Source: Bidens hawaiensis
Lineage: Eukaryota; Streptophyta; Magnoliopsida; Asterales; Asteraceae
DNA: 64,000 nucleotides
Assembly (NCBI GenBank): GCA_021521415.1
Contig: JAIQDT010000001.1
Coordinates: 5,208,001 to 5,272,000, forward strand
Reading direction: 5' to 3'
Position 1 is the stretch's first letter, and the number at the start of each line of letters is the position of its first letter. A model generated the notes under the pieces. The model made no database searches. It was not told the DNA's origin and worked only from the letters and a program-made list of their open reading frames with translations. The position numbers and the translations under genes are program-made. Of the stretch, positions 22,617 to 35,300 are shown piece after piece.

Positions 22617-23742
22617 TGTTGAGTCAAAGATTTGACCAAAATGAAGTATATGGAAGATTGGAATCTTCTCAACCTCCTCAGAATTCGCTAAGTATGGATC
22701 CGGGCACACCTTAGACCTCCGAGCAAGCTTTTACTTAGCCGGGTACGATATTTTGTCTATCGGGCAAGGTTATCTTCAATAAGTCTTTAGTGGTTATCCG
22801 AGCAAGGTTTGCAAATTAGTGCATTGCCGGGCAAGGTTCACTATTTTTTGTAAATCTGAGCAAGGTTCACTTTATCAAGAAATTATGTTCTTCATAGCCA
22901 AGTAAAGTTCACTCCCGAGTAAGCTTTTGGCTAACCAAGTCCATGAAGCCAAGTGATTGGAAGACCGGGCAAGGTATTCATTAATAATAGTGGTCCGAAC
23001 AAGATTGATGATTTAAAAGGAATATCTTTAAGTATTATCGGGCAAGGTTCAACTCAAGCAAGGAACAGTACTCCCGAGTACACTTTGCTAATAAGTTATT
23101 TTATAGCAAGGAGTTGAAATGGATCATTGAAGAACAAGGTTGCTCGTAAGGGTTTGTCGGGCAAAGTCTGGAAAAGTCAATAAGACTGAAGTCTACCCGG
23201 CGAGTATTTTACTTGGTAAAATACTCTTCAAGTAAAGTCTACCCGGAAACTGATCCTGGGCACACTTCTATGTTACCAAGTTGTGAAGGATGGCAGAGTA
23301 CATAGCCTACTCGGAGAATGAAGATTGATGCAAAGCCTACCCGGAAGATTTGTTTTACACTTAGATTATTTTGAATATGTAATTTGAATATGTACGTTGT
23401 ATTTAGGGTATCTAGAAGGAATGACAGCTGTCCAAGGGTGTCAGGCCTATAAAAGGAATAATTAGGGCACACCTGAGGACAGAGAGGCACAACACGGAAA
23501 AATAGGCGGCTAAATACGATAATCTTTATTGAGCTACTGCCGTTTTCCTAAAAGAAAACCCTAAATCGATTATCCAATTTGTATGATGAATATTATATAA
23601 ATGGAAATCTTTTGAGTGAATCTTGTTTGTGTTATCTACATCTGATTATTAATTGCAACTACCATGTTTGTTATTGATTCCGCCTGTAACAAACTATAAT
23701 CTTTCTAAATATAGCAACCCGTCATTAACTCCCTTGTCAACA
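22617..23742 (+). repeat. Element E 3' LTR
   Basis: It starts TGTTGA after the PPT. A matching TCAACA at 23737-23742 gives perfect 6-bp inverted ends and a length of 1126 bp; an alternative end is the GACA at 23802. U3 holds about 15 copies of the CGGGCAAGGTT-type motif. TATAAAA at 23448-23454 is a good core promoter. TGTTGA...TCAACA ends are typical of Copia-type elements. No partner 5' LTR is visible to the left, so E is a 5'-truncated copy. Confidence 0.75.
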
Positions 23743-23802
23743 CATTTATTTGTGTGAGTTATAACATGATTAAGTAAGATCCAGCTGAAATCGGGGACCT
23801 GA

Positions 23803-24188
23803 CACAAGACACCTCACGTACTTAACCCGGTGTTCCTAATACCCTTGCTTGCTATCATTGTGGATACCCAAACCATCTTCGTAATATGTGCCCTCAACTT
23901 ATTCTGGCCCATCAAGCCCAAACAATGACTACACCCGGCTACTTGACCCATGCTCACCAAGTTCAAACTCAACCACCTCATGTCCTGCAAGCTCCTCCTA
24001 TCCATCCAAGTCAACCTTACTTAACCCAACTCTATCAAACTCCGCATCCGCAAGCTCAAGTGTACCAAGCCTACTTTGCTCAAACCCCTGCTATACAAGC
24101 TCAACCTATTCAAGCTATTCCAAGCTAATCTACCTCAACTGCTCCTACTCCTGCAACTCCTCATGGTGCCACAAGTCATGTTAATTAA
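23803..24188 (+). pseudogene. Element D2 gag 3' fragment (zinc knuckle and Gln/Pro-rich tail)
   Basis: It is homologous to 13690-14086 of element D. The knuckle CYHCGYPNHLRNMC is complete near 23848-23889. The Gln/Pro/Thr/Tyr-rich tail follows. A premature TAA replaces CAA near 24126, and the old end is TAA 24186-24188. Sequence similarity to D starts abruptly at about 23803, just after element E. As in D, no pol sequence follows. Confidence 0.8.
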
Positions 24189-24894
24189 TCTACTCAATGA
24201 TATTGAAGACTTTTGCCGTTCCCTTTACCTATCTTAATTTATTTTGTCTTTTTCTTTACGTATTGTAAGGCCTCTTTATGGCATTGGATTATTTCCGTAT
24301 TTGGACTATTTATTTTCTATCTTATGAATGAAGTTCCTTTTATTTAAATAGATTGTTTATTAAAGTTTAGTCCTATCTTATTACCCTTAATTGTTAATAA
24401 GTGATATTTTACTTCAAATACTTATATTTTTTTGTTGAAAATTTTCTTGCTTTAGTGAAATCCACTGCAACTTTTGGAATCATTTTATACATTTATATCC
24501 TGACTAAAACTCCTTAAAATTTCTGTTCCCTCAAAATCTTGTTTTACTTAACGTTTTGTATCCCACACAATGGGATGCGTTATGTGGACCATCCGACGAT
24601 CTAAGTAATTATGGATGCATACATAATTACCAAAGTCCTCGCATGGAAATCATGATCCGAACAGTTGTGTGTCATAATATAGAACCGTAAGTAGTTGAGA
24701 TAACAGTATAAATGTAAAGATGATAAGGACATGGTGGATACGCCGCTGGTACATCCAATATATAAGTGCTCTTATCGGAATTTCATTTGGAGCGTTACTT
24801 CAACTATTTAAAGTTCCGTATTATGTATTATTATTTTTTGTTGCTATAGTATCCCTTAATTTCGGGACGAAATTCCCTAAAAAGTAGGGGAGAC
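24189..24894 (+). other. Element D2 3' untranslated region, hairpin and PPT
   Basis: It is collinear with 14087-14815 of D. It contains the hairpin AATTTCG-GGA-CGAAATT at 24858-24874 and the PPT GTAGGGGAGAC ending at 24894. Confidence 0.75.
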
Positions 24895-25640
24895 TGTAAT
24901 AACCCGGTTTTTCTAGTTTTTGATTTACGAACTACAACCCAACCCGTTTTATTATTCGGATTATATTAATCAATAAAGTTAAGTGCACATTTATTAGTTA
25001 ATAGTTATTTATTAAATAAATGTATATTAGATTATACCGACTATTGTTTACATCCAAAACACAACCTAAACTTCAAGTTCTAGCTCGATATGGTTCCAAC
25101 CTCAAAGTATATATATATGAAAATCAATTATATTATTATCCATTTTATTCATATAACCCGTTTATACTTGAATCCAAACCCAACCCCAACCCGAATTGAT
25201 TAATTATAAACACTAACTTGTTCTTGATCCCAAATCCATCAAACAAAGTTTAATTAGGAGTTCCTAAATCCTAAATCACGTCTAGCCGACCCTAATCCCT
25301 CATTCAATTACATTTAGAAGGATAAAAAACGAGGCCTTTAGCTTATTATTCACGTTATGAACCCTAATATTGTTTTGTATATAAATAATCTCATAAATGT
25401 AATTATATCCACACCAACCTTCCCTCATACGTCGCCAATAATAGCCCTATACATAATTATATTAACTTTCACATTTACTTGCTCATTCGTAAGCTCTTTT
25501 GGCCGGCTCTGTTATGTCCTCGTTAACCTATCACCGATCGTTAAACGAGGTAATTGTTTATATCATTAGGATCACGTTTAAGTGAGGATCAAAAGCTCTA
25601 AGGCTGGAATCATTAACATTAACGGATTTGATTGATTGTT
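24895..25640 (+). repeat. Element D2 3' LTR (right end uncertain)
   Basis: It begins TGTAATAACCCGG after the PPT. It is similar in layout to the D LTR but well diverged from it. No clear right end or TSD. A 70-codon frame near 25357 inside it has no support. Confidence 0.55.
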
Positions 25641-25686
25641 AATCCTATGGTTCTTAATCAAATATGTAATATATGCGTTTGTACAT

Positions 25687-25871
25687 AATAAATCCGATCT
25701 GGTCTTTGTTGCACGTCACTGGTTAGCCTAGTTGGTTAAGTCATTGGTTGCGGGGGGCAGGTCGCGGGAATAAATCCGATCTGGTCTTTGTTGCACGTCA
25801 CTGGTTAGCCCAGTTCGTTAAGTCAATGGTTGCGGGGGGCAGGTCGCGGGTTCGAGCCTCTGCCACCCCGA
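25687..25871 (+). repeat. tRNA-derived (SINE-like) repeat with an 82-bp tandem duplication
   Basis: The second unit has an A box-like TTAGCCCAGTTCGTTAAG, a B box GGTTCGAGCCT and an end TGCCACCCCG, the arrangement of a pol III promoter from a tRNA ancestor. The first unit (25687-25768) stops just before the B box and the second (25769-25850) restarts with the same AATAAATCCGATCTGG. The acceptor and T stems do not pair well, so this is not a working tRNA. Confidence 0.65.
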
Positions 25872-26070
25872 TTTTGTTGCTTATTTTTTGTTAAATATTT
25901 TAAAAACACCTTTATGAAGTATAATAATAATAATAATGATTAAATAATTTTTTTTATTAACAACTGGCTGTATAACACTTGTTTTCTCACGTCTTTCGTT
26001 CGTGTATACATATATAATAACATAGAAATTAGTGTATATATATGTGTGTGTGTGTGTATATATATATATA

Positions 26071-27222
26071 GGGGATGGTTCAAGAGAGAAATGATATTAT
26101 TGTAAGAAATGTAAGAAATGAATATGGACCACTAGTTTTGTTTTAAATTTTAAATGCTTAAAGCTAAATAAAGAAAAACTATTAATTCTTCTTTTTCTTC
26201 AATTAATATAACTAATAAACCATAATACTTATTTATTTAATTAATATAACTAATTAAATTATCATAATTAGAAAATATTGAGAACTCATTTATTTTTATA
26301 ACTTACTTTTTGTTTCTTGAGTTTTATCCTACACACGTATAATTTATTCATACATTAAAATTTCTTTCTGTCCAAAACTAATTTCTTCCAACTCAATATA
26401 TTAATATCCATCAACACATACTTACATTATGATGAATAATACCAAAAAATAATTTTACATGTGCTTGCATTAGATATCGACAAAAAACATACAACCTACA
26501 CAAAAACGTATAATCTACACTTGTTCTAAGAATAAGACAGCATATAACCTACACACGAAAAACATTTAACCTACACACAAATTCATCATCAATAAAATAC
26601 ACACATACACGAAAACATATAACCCACACACAAAAAACATATAACCTACACACGAAAATTTTAACTTTGTGTAGATTATCTACACTTGTTCAAAACAAGT
26701 GTATGTTATATAACTTTGTAGGCTATATAACTTTGTGTAGGTTATATAACTTTGTGTAGATTGTATATTTATTTAACTTTGTGTAGATTATACGTTTTTA
26801 TTGCTCAAAACAAGTGTAGGTTATATAACTTTATGTATGTTGTTTATTTATCGAACTTAAATACGTTGATATATGCTAATATATTGAGTGTGAATTATTT
26901 TTTTAATATAAAGAAATAGTATTATATGAATAAATTGTATTTATGTTGAATAAAATGAAGAATATGTAACTAAAAATAAAACTAAATTAGTGTTTTTATC
27001 ATTTTAATTATTATAGTTAAATTAGTTAGATATATTAATTAGAGATATTTATTATGGTTATATTAGTTGTATTAATTGAAGAGAGAGAGAGAGAGTGTGT
27101 ATTTATTGTTGCATTTACATCTTTTTTTATTTATTTTGAAATATTTAAAACCTAAAATAAAACTAGTGGCTCATATTCATTTCTCTCATTTCCTGCAATA
27201 ATTTGATTTCTTTCTTGAACTT
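26071..27222. mobile_element. Long foldback (inverted-repeat) element flanked by TA-rich DNA
   Basis: The left end GGTTCAAGAGAGAAATGATA and the right end, read in reverse complement (GTTCAAGAAAGAAATC), match and then stay collinear: ATGAATATG-x-RCCACTAGTTTT on both arms, then CTTCAATTAATA, then repeated ACATATAACCTACACAC facing GTGTAGGTTATAT. The centre is near 26,660-26,690. The arms are about 550 bp and imperfect. The element sits between a TA/TG microsatellite (26039-26070) and a (TA)n run (27229-27282), consistent with insertion at TA. No coding frame. Confidence 0.75.
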
Positions 27223-27224
27223 AA

Positions 27225-27228
<4 letters not shown>

Positions 27229-27282
<54 letters not shown>
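27229..27282. repeat. (AT)n microsatellite
   Basis: A perfect AT dinucleotide run of about 54 bp abuts the right end of the foldback element. Confidence 0.97.
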
Positions 27283-27284
<2 letters not shown>

Positions 27285-27361
27285 CAAGCAAACTTTATGT
27301 GACATTCGTCAATTTCGGGTTCTATTTGTATTCGTTTATCACATAAACCGACCCGATTTAT

Positions 27362-29314
27362 TGTAACATCCCGAAATTTACAAGAATAAATAATTAATAT
27401 ATTATTTAATTAAGATGGAAAAGTTTACTTGAGTTAATAGTAAAATAATAAAGAAGGATATGTAGGCTAATTAGATGTAATTAATTATGGACCAAAATGG
27501 AAAGATGGGCCTAAGGTCCATGGGCTTAAGGGAGTATAAATACCCCTTAAAACCCTAATCCTTTCCATTTTCATACCTCTCCACACCATAGTCTACACCA
27601 TCAAAACATACACTTAACCCAATTCCGGTTTTTGAGAAAAACACCAACAAAGACACAAAGATTCTCGGAGATTTAGCCGCCGGATTGGTCTCAAATTTAA
27701 CCGAGTATTCCTGACATATAAATGAAGTTTTCCACCGAAAAGATCTTCGATCTGAGGTCGGGAAGTCCGGTTTTTATCAGTAAAACCACAACAGCTCAAA
27801 AGTGAAGATTCCAACGACTGTTCAGTTGTTCTGGCGACTGTCCCGGCGGTTTCTGGTGAAGGTGAGCTGATGGGTTTGTAGATCGGGACAAGATGGTTTC
27901 GTGGCCTCTTGAATCACTCAAATCAGAGTTCGTTTGATATGGTTTTGAACATCTCGAGTGATTTTATACAAAAACCTCAAAGGTACGTTTTTGTTAAAAA
28001 GGTTTACTTTTCATGAACGGATTTACATGAAAATTAATAGGATGATAGATCGGGTCTAGACAAATCTTAAAGTTGCAAACTTGAAGATTAAAATGGACTT
28101 AACGTCCTCATGGTTAAGAACGACTCTTTTAAAATAAACCCTAGATCTAGTTTTGAATGGTTTAGCTATAAAGGTTCAAGCTTTATGCTAGAAAAGGGTT
28201 AAGTCTTGATGATGGGTTGATAACGAATGTTAAACGGTGAAAATGGTGGTGAAACAAGCAAGATCTCGCTTTTCCGGCGAGATCCCATTATTCCGGCAAT
28301 GGCGGCGCCGAAGAATGTGGTAAGAGGTTTAGATCTTGTCAGGGAATGTTCTGACCTAACCCTAGTTCGTTAGCGGGAACGTAACCAACCAACCTTAGTT
28401 CGTTAACGAAGACATAACGAATTAGCACGTAATTCGTTATGACCTTTCGTTAAGTAGAGATAACAAACTAGAGGCAATTCATTAAATTGATTCATTAACA
28501 GAAGCTTAACGAACTAATCTCAATTCGTTATGTTAATTCGTTAAGGAATGAATGACGAACTAAACCCAGTTCGTTAAGTAGTTCGTTAAGGGAGAACTGA
28601 CGAATGAACCCCTAGTTCGTTAAGGGTTCAGTTCGTTAAAGACCAGTTCGTTATAAGGTCCAATTCGTGCAAGGACCTGTTCATTATAACAGCCAGTTCG
28701 TTATAATGAATGAGTTCATTCGTTAAGAACCCCATTCGTTAAGGGCTGGATAACGAACTAAAAGATTGACAGAATAACAAAAATAGTCCCTGGACTAAGG
28801 AAAGAATGATATAAATGCATAATAGCCCTTGGACTTTGATAAATGGTGAAAGATACCTTTAAAGGTTAGCAAGTAACGATTAACTAACCGGTGATGATTC
28901 AATGAAGTAAAACCGGCTTAGACGTGTAAGATTAACTAATTAGCAATGAGAATGGCTAGAGTAGTGTCTAACATCTCAACTATTAAATAGATAGTCACGC
29001 ACAGCTTAAGAGAGGAATAACCATTAGCAGAAGAAGTAACCGAGTTCAGGTGAATTTCTAGCCCCACTTCCTTGTTATGTTTTCGGGGGTGTGTGCATAC
29101 TCAATGTGAACGTTAATACGCTTACATTAATTTGTAAGCGTATGCTATAATGATTGATGTGTTGGTATGTAGGTACGTTATGAATGAATGCTTGACGGTG
29201 TGTGAACGATCTTCGGATATTGCACGTGTCGAAAGGAAAGGTAATATGTAGTATGCCAAGTATGAAATATGTATGTATGAAAGTACGTGATTAATATATA
29301 ATATGAAAGGTAAA
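27362..29314 (+). repeat. Element C 5' LTR, first part
   Basis: It has a TATA box TATAAATA at 27535-27542 followed by a CT-rich start region. A dense array of TTCGTTA/TAACGAA motifs lies at 28,360-28,760, in the transcribed part. It is interrupted by element B at 29314 and continues at 41088. Confidence 0.92.
29310..29314. other. Target-site duplication of element B (GTAAA)
   Basis: GTAAA recurs at 41088-41092 right after the other end of B. The uninterrupted site is seen in the C 3' LTR as GGTAAGTATGG near 47060. Confidence 0.93.
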
Positions 29315-32300
29315 TGTAACACCCCGTGACCGCAGCGGAAACGTAAACGGGATGCGACATACACCTCTGATATCAACCACATTGTTTATAAAGAAAACTG
29401 AATGCATTAATATACTTCAAAATTTCATTATCTCATCTTTCATTACCGTCTAGGTGATACACACATCATACAATACGATTCGTAATTCTATCTGTTTTAA
29501 TGTATCCTAACATCCCGCACACAAATCTTACACGCATCAAGCACTTAGCACGTAAGCAATCACTTCATCTAATTTGTACCTGAAAAGCATGTGAGAAAAC
29601 GGGTCAACTACGAATAGTTGGTGAGTTTCACAATTTTAGTAAACCATGATAAATCCATATCATAATATAATATTATCTGGGGACACTGTTAACCCATAAA
29701 TACATTTAATAACCTCTGGGGACACTGTTAACCCAGAACTTCCAATAACCTCTGGGGACACTGTTAACCCAGAAATACTTCCACTAACCTCTAGGGACAC
29801 TGTTAACCCAGAAACTTCCAATAACCTCTGGGGACACTGTTAACCCAGAACATTGTTGCGGGACCTTACAATATTAGCAACTCAAACAATTACCATTTTA
29901 ATACATTACCGTACGATTCCCGTACAATAAACATTATATAAATACATTCATTTCCATGCGTTCAGCATGTACTTAATCATTTTGATAGAAACATGCTTTC
30001 CGCACCGGGAAAATATTTAAAACATTTCAGTAAAAAGGGGCTCGTGAAACTCACCTTAGCACATGCAAGCAGGTAACAACAATCATTATCAATTAACACG
30101 TCCAATCTGTAATATGATCCCTACGATCGTTATTATACAATTATTGTTTATATAATCTTTAACCTTATCAATCGGTACATCTGGGGACACTGTTAACCCA
30201 GGACTGTACCTGTTCCGGGGGCAATGTTAACCCAGAAATACTTCTCCGGACTCAGATTGTGATGTCGTTTAGAGTTCCATGGTCACAATTTCTATTAATC
30301 GTTTTCTCGTTTTGCGTGCCTAGCACGAATATCCGTTTTATGTTTCAAAAATGAGTTTGGTCACACACGACTCGAAAATAGTGGTTGTCTGATAATTTAA
30401 TTTAAAATGTGAAATTATAGCTCGGTTTAGACGTCCCGATTGGCCGCGGGACCCGTTTCCGTCTTTGGCGTACCGGAAACTGTTAAATCGGTTAAAAATA
30501 CCCAAATCATTCGACTTATTTTCGGATGATTCATTTTTACTTGTTTAACTCAATTATATGAAAATAGTCCATTTTTAAGGTTTTTATACACCAGTCAGCC
30601 CGCTTAAGCGAACTTCACCGGTTTACGCGTTTTAACTTTAAAAGTTTGATAATTAGCACGATTAATTATCCGTTTACTCTCGGATCTTGAAATTTTGCAC
30701 AAATCACTTTTTAATAGTGGGGAATTTTATAAAAATATTTCCAGAATTAATTCTTATATTTAAAATTTATTTATCTATTTTTAAACACCATTTAAACACT
30801 AAATATGTCGTAAATACCAAACGACCTTAGAAAAATCCCAAATTTTTCCTGGATGTCCCCTGCCATCCACATAGTCCCCTGTAATGTTTCCAGAACCAAA
30901 ATCTTCTTTTACATGCCCTTTTTCCAAAACCGAGCTAGAAATCCCTAGAACTCGTTTAACCAAAAAGCCTACGTAGACCTCTCCAACGGACCTAAAATTT
31001 TGTGTGTGACTTATACATGATATGAAAAGCGTATCTGAAATTTTCCAGAATTTTTCATGATATTTAACTATTTTTCACCATTTTTGGCCAAAACCGAGCA
31101 TTAAATTCACCAAATATTCATCCTTTATCCAAAAATTACCAAAAAGTCACAGAACTCATATTTTCATGTGTTTAACACCTTCGTAAAATTTCATGACCTA
31201 ACTCTAAAGCATTAACAATCTGTCCAAATTTCCCATAACCGAACATAACCGAATATACCTTTCGTTTTCCGCCACTACAAGCTACAAACTCATCTTTCCG
31301 CCTTATCTATCACTAAATACAGAGCCTACAAACAACATACCATAATACCAAGCAAGTTACACTCACGATCAAGCCATTTCTTTCATGGTTACGGTTATGA
31401 TACTAAAACAAAGATTTAACCTTAAAAATTCGTTTTTGATTCGTTTAACTCCTTTCTTGGACCAAGATCCCTTGTATAACCCGTATACATCACTTGATCA
31501 TGCAAGAATCGGTTTTCATCTTTGAAACCTCATTTTCTTGCAAACAAACTCAAGAAACGAAGATGGAAACGTATATAATTCGATCTTTACCTTTGTTTTT
31601 CTTGTTAAAAGTCTCGGTTTTTGATCAAGGAGTTGAGAGGATTTGATGAAGTTTGTGGATTGTTGATTGAAAAAAGAAAAAAAAGAAAATGAAGGCCATG
31701 GGAGGCCGATCGGAACCCATAAGGGTGGGGTGGGACCCACAAATTCATTCTTGGCCACTCATTTGGATTTCCGTAATCTGGATAATGTTTTGGATAATCT
31801 GATTCAGTTCGTTTCTCGGTTAAACGTTTAATTCGGCTTAAAACGAGGCCAAAACGGTTGTTTTTCGGCTAAAAAATGAAATCTATATAAAACCGATTTA
31901 AAAACTTAAACCATGACATTTATTAACTTAAAACGTCATATTATTAGTTATTACGCATCATTTTCGGCTTGATCGATCGTCTCTTGCTCGGTTTGGTATT
32001 AAAGGTTTCGTTTAACGTACCGACGTACTATTAAATCGAAATCCTTTTTCTGTGCTTTAATCCACTTACCCCGAAGCTTTAATACCTCGTAACATCACTA
32101 AATATCATATATCTCGTCTATAATTGAACCCTCGATTCATTCGGGTTTCAATAACTATCGATCGTTTGGTCGCATATTCAATACGGTGAATTATATATTC
32201 ACATACAATCAATACAATGAACCATGTATTCTCGTATAATTACCATGGTAACTCATGTACCCGACATTACATATGACGTAACTAACGTCTACCGGTTAGG

Positions 32301-32329
32301 GTATACCTGGTTTCGTCGGAATCGTTACA
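29315..32329 (-). repeat. Element B 3' LTR
   Basis: It is 3015 bp. Read on its own strand it starts TGTAACGATTCCGACG, close to element A. It has an array of about five CTGGGTTAACAGTGTCCCCAG units (plus-strand 29,680-29,850) and two more near 30,180-30,230. Confidence 0.93.
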
Positions 32330-32365
32330 TTCTCCCCCCGTTAAGAAATTTCGTCCTCGAAATTT
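32330..32365 (-). promoter_or_regulatory. Element B PPT and preceding hairpin
   Basis: On the minus strand an inverted repeat AAATTTCG-AGGA-CGAAATTT (32346-32365 region) is followed by AACGGGGGGAGAA abutting the LTR. It is almost identical to element A although the genes next to it have decayed. Confidence 0.88.
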
Positions 32366-35300
32366 TACACGCCCACAATCTCCCTTCGAGAGAAAGGTGG
32401 GGGGTTTTTCCTTCAGAATTCACCCTCGCGTTACCAAGTATAATCTGGTCCTCGCTGTGAATTTCCACTTAATCTTAATTAATAACGCTTGGTATGTCCA
32501 AACTGTTTAGTTTTCCCGTCTACTATCTTTACGGAATTAATTATGATATCAAGTATGTCCTCTATGAGTACCTCTATTACTAGTACTCTCGTTGCCTCAT
32601 CGCTTAGGCACTTTTCAATCCGTATACATGGCAAAATATCATGTATAGTACTTAGCCCCTGGAGTACTTTAATTGATAGACTAAATGACCAACCATGGAG
32701 ATAGTTCTCATGGGGTCCAATATATTAAGAAGCTATTTTCGGTTTTGCCAAACCTCATATCACCTCTCTCTAAGATGATGCTTTAAAATGCCTTGTCACC
32801 TCTATTTAGTGACAATGGTTTCCTTTGAACGTTGACATAAATCCTTTGCCAATCCTCACGCTACTTTCGACTTCTCTTAAACATTATAAACCCGATTGGT
32901 TGTTTCTCGGATCAATTCAAATCTTATGGCATGATCGACGCTCATTTTCAATTTAACTAATTGGTGATAACTACTTCACCCAGAGAAAGCTTCAAGCTCT
33001 CGATGCTTCCTTCCCCTCCTTCCAATAATGAAAGTAGGATGACTATTTCGATCTGAGATCATTGAAAATGGTACTCCACGACGAGTTACCATTTCAACAT
33101 CATGAATTTGGGCGAGAATTCATTGTGGCAATCGTCATAGATTGGGATGAAATGCGAGGACTGGTTAATCGATCCGCGATTACCTAATTTACCTCATGCC
33201 TTTGATATATCATGGGAATTTGCGTCCCGAAATCCATTGTAATTTATTCCCACTATCATTGGCGAATTTTTCTGTCGTTGTGGCGTTCCCTAGGGTTTTC
33301 GGTGTGCAGCCTTATCTCTTGCATAACTCAGTATTCACCAAAACACGTGACCATATCTTTCTCCAAACTCCATCATTAATAAAAATCCTTTCAGATACCC
33401 GTATCATCAATAGTCGAATCCGATCCCGGGTGTATGGATTATTTCGATCTATGCGCTTCGTCAATGATTAATTCACGAAGGTCATGGAGAGTCGGGATCC
33501 AAACCCAATTTTTGAAGTAGAGAATTTCGTCCACGCGTTGTTCGAAATTCTTCTCATTGCCGTAAAGTTCCTCCTTTTCCAATTGTCCCTCTTTCAACGC
33601 CACACGTTGAGCGACTCGACTCAGATCCGAAAAGTTCGACTGGACTATCATCCCCAACGCCCTCATTCGCAATGGCTTAACCCGATCTTTCCTACTCAAG
33701 GCCTCGGTTACGACGTTAGCCTTGCCGGGTGGTAACGGATGTCACAGTCATAATTGTTTAACAACTCAACCCATCTTCATTGCCTCATATTTAGTTCTTT
33801 CTGGTCGAATATGTGACGCAAACTTTTATGATCGGTGAAGATGGTGCACTTCGTATCGTAGAGGCAATGTCTCCACATTTTAAGTGCATAGATAACCCCT
33901 CCCAGTTCTAAGTCGTGAGTAGTGTAATTTTACTCGTGTACTTTTAACTGTCGGGAAGCATAGACTATAACCTTAATATACTGCGTCAACACGCATTCTA
34001 ACCCTTTACGCGATGCGTCACAATACGCGGCAAAACCATAGTCTCCATCGGGGAGACTTAAAATCGGCGCTTGGCACCATTTTAATGGTTTCTATCTTAT
34101 TTGGATCTTTGTGAAATCCTTGTTGCTTTACAACATGACCAAGGGATTATGCATTCTTTATTCAAAATCACATTTTGAAAACTTCGCGTACAACTCCCCT
34201 TGCTTTAACACTTCCACAATTTTCCTTAACCGTCGATCGTGCTCTTCTTTACGTTGCGAATATATTAAAATATCATCAATGAATGTTATGACAAATTTGT
34301 CAAAATAAAGTTACAGACTCGGTTCATGAGTTCCATGAATGCTGCCGGCGCATTTGTTAGCCCGAAAGGCATAACTAAGAATTCATAATGGCCGTAGCGA
34401 GTCCGAAACACTGTTGTTGCAACGTCTTCCTCTTGGATCTCTCATTTGGTGATAACTATATCTAAGATCAATTTTTCTAAAAAAAATAAATCGTCCCTTG
34501 CAGTTGGTTAAACAGATCATTCACTTCGAAGAAGTGAGCACCTACTCTTGATCGTCACTTTATTCAATTCTCCCTAATCAACACATATCCTAACACTTCC
34601 GACCTTCATTTCCCAATTAAAACTGGTGCACCCCATGGTGACTAACTAGGTCGTATAAAACCTTATCCAACAATTCTTGTAACTGATTGGATAATTCTTG
34701 CATCTCGGACGGTGCAAGTCGGCAGGATGCTTTAGCAACAGGGCCAGCTTGAGACATTAAATCGATTCTGAATTCGACCTGTCGGGCTGGCGGTAATCCA
34801 GGGCGTTCTTCTGGGAAAACTTGTGGAAATTTGCGCACCACCGGGATATCTTCTATATGTTTTCTTTTAAATACTTAGGCAATCACGTTTGTTAAATACA
34901 CCACGTCTTCTTGTCGTAAGTATTATAACATCTCAAGATGAGATTTGAGTGGCAACATAATACCGTACACTTTTCTCTGTATTTAATCGCTTCATCGTCC
35001 GAAAGAGAGCTTCTAATCATCTTCTTTTCATATTTGATTTCTGCTTCATGTTGAGTTAGCCAATCCATGCTAACTATTACGTCAAAACTTCTTTGCTTTA
35101 CTGGTCGTAGGTCAATAAGGAAAGGTTAATCGTTCAGAATATTAGGACAATTCCGTACAATTTAGTTAACCATTAGGGATTTACCGTTAGCGATTCTACA
35201 GTATAGGATTCTATAGTTTCACTAATCGGTATCTTTCCAAAGGGTAGGAGGTTAGCAGGAACTAACTTCTATCGACGACCGTAAAAATATCACTGAAGCC

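Noticed and set aside
25769..25871. Functional tRNA gene
   Set aside because: The A and B boxes are present but acceptor and T-arm pairing fails and half of it is duplicated; a tRNA-derived repeat fits better.
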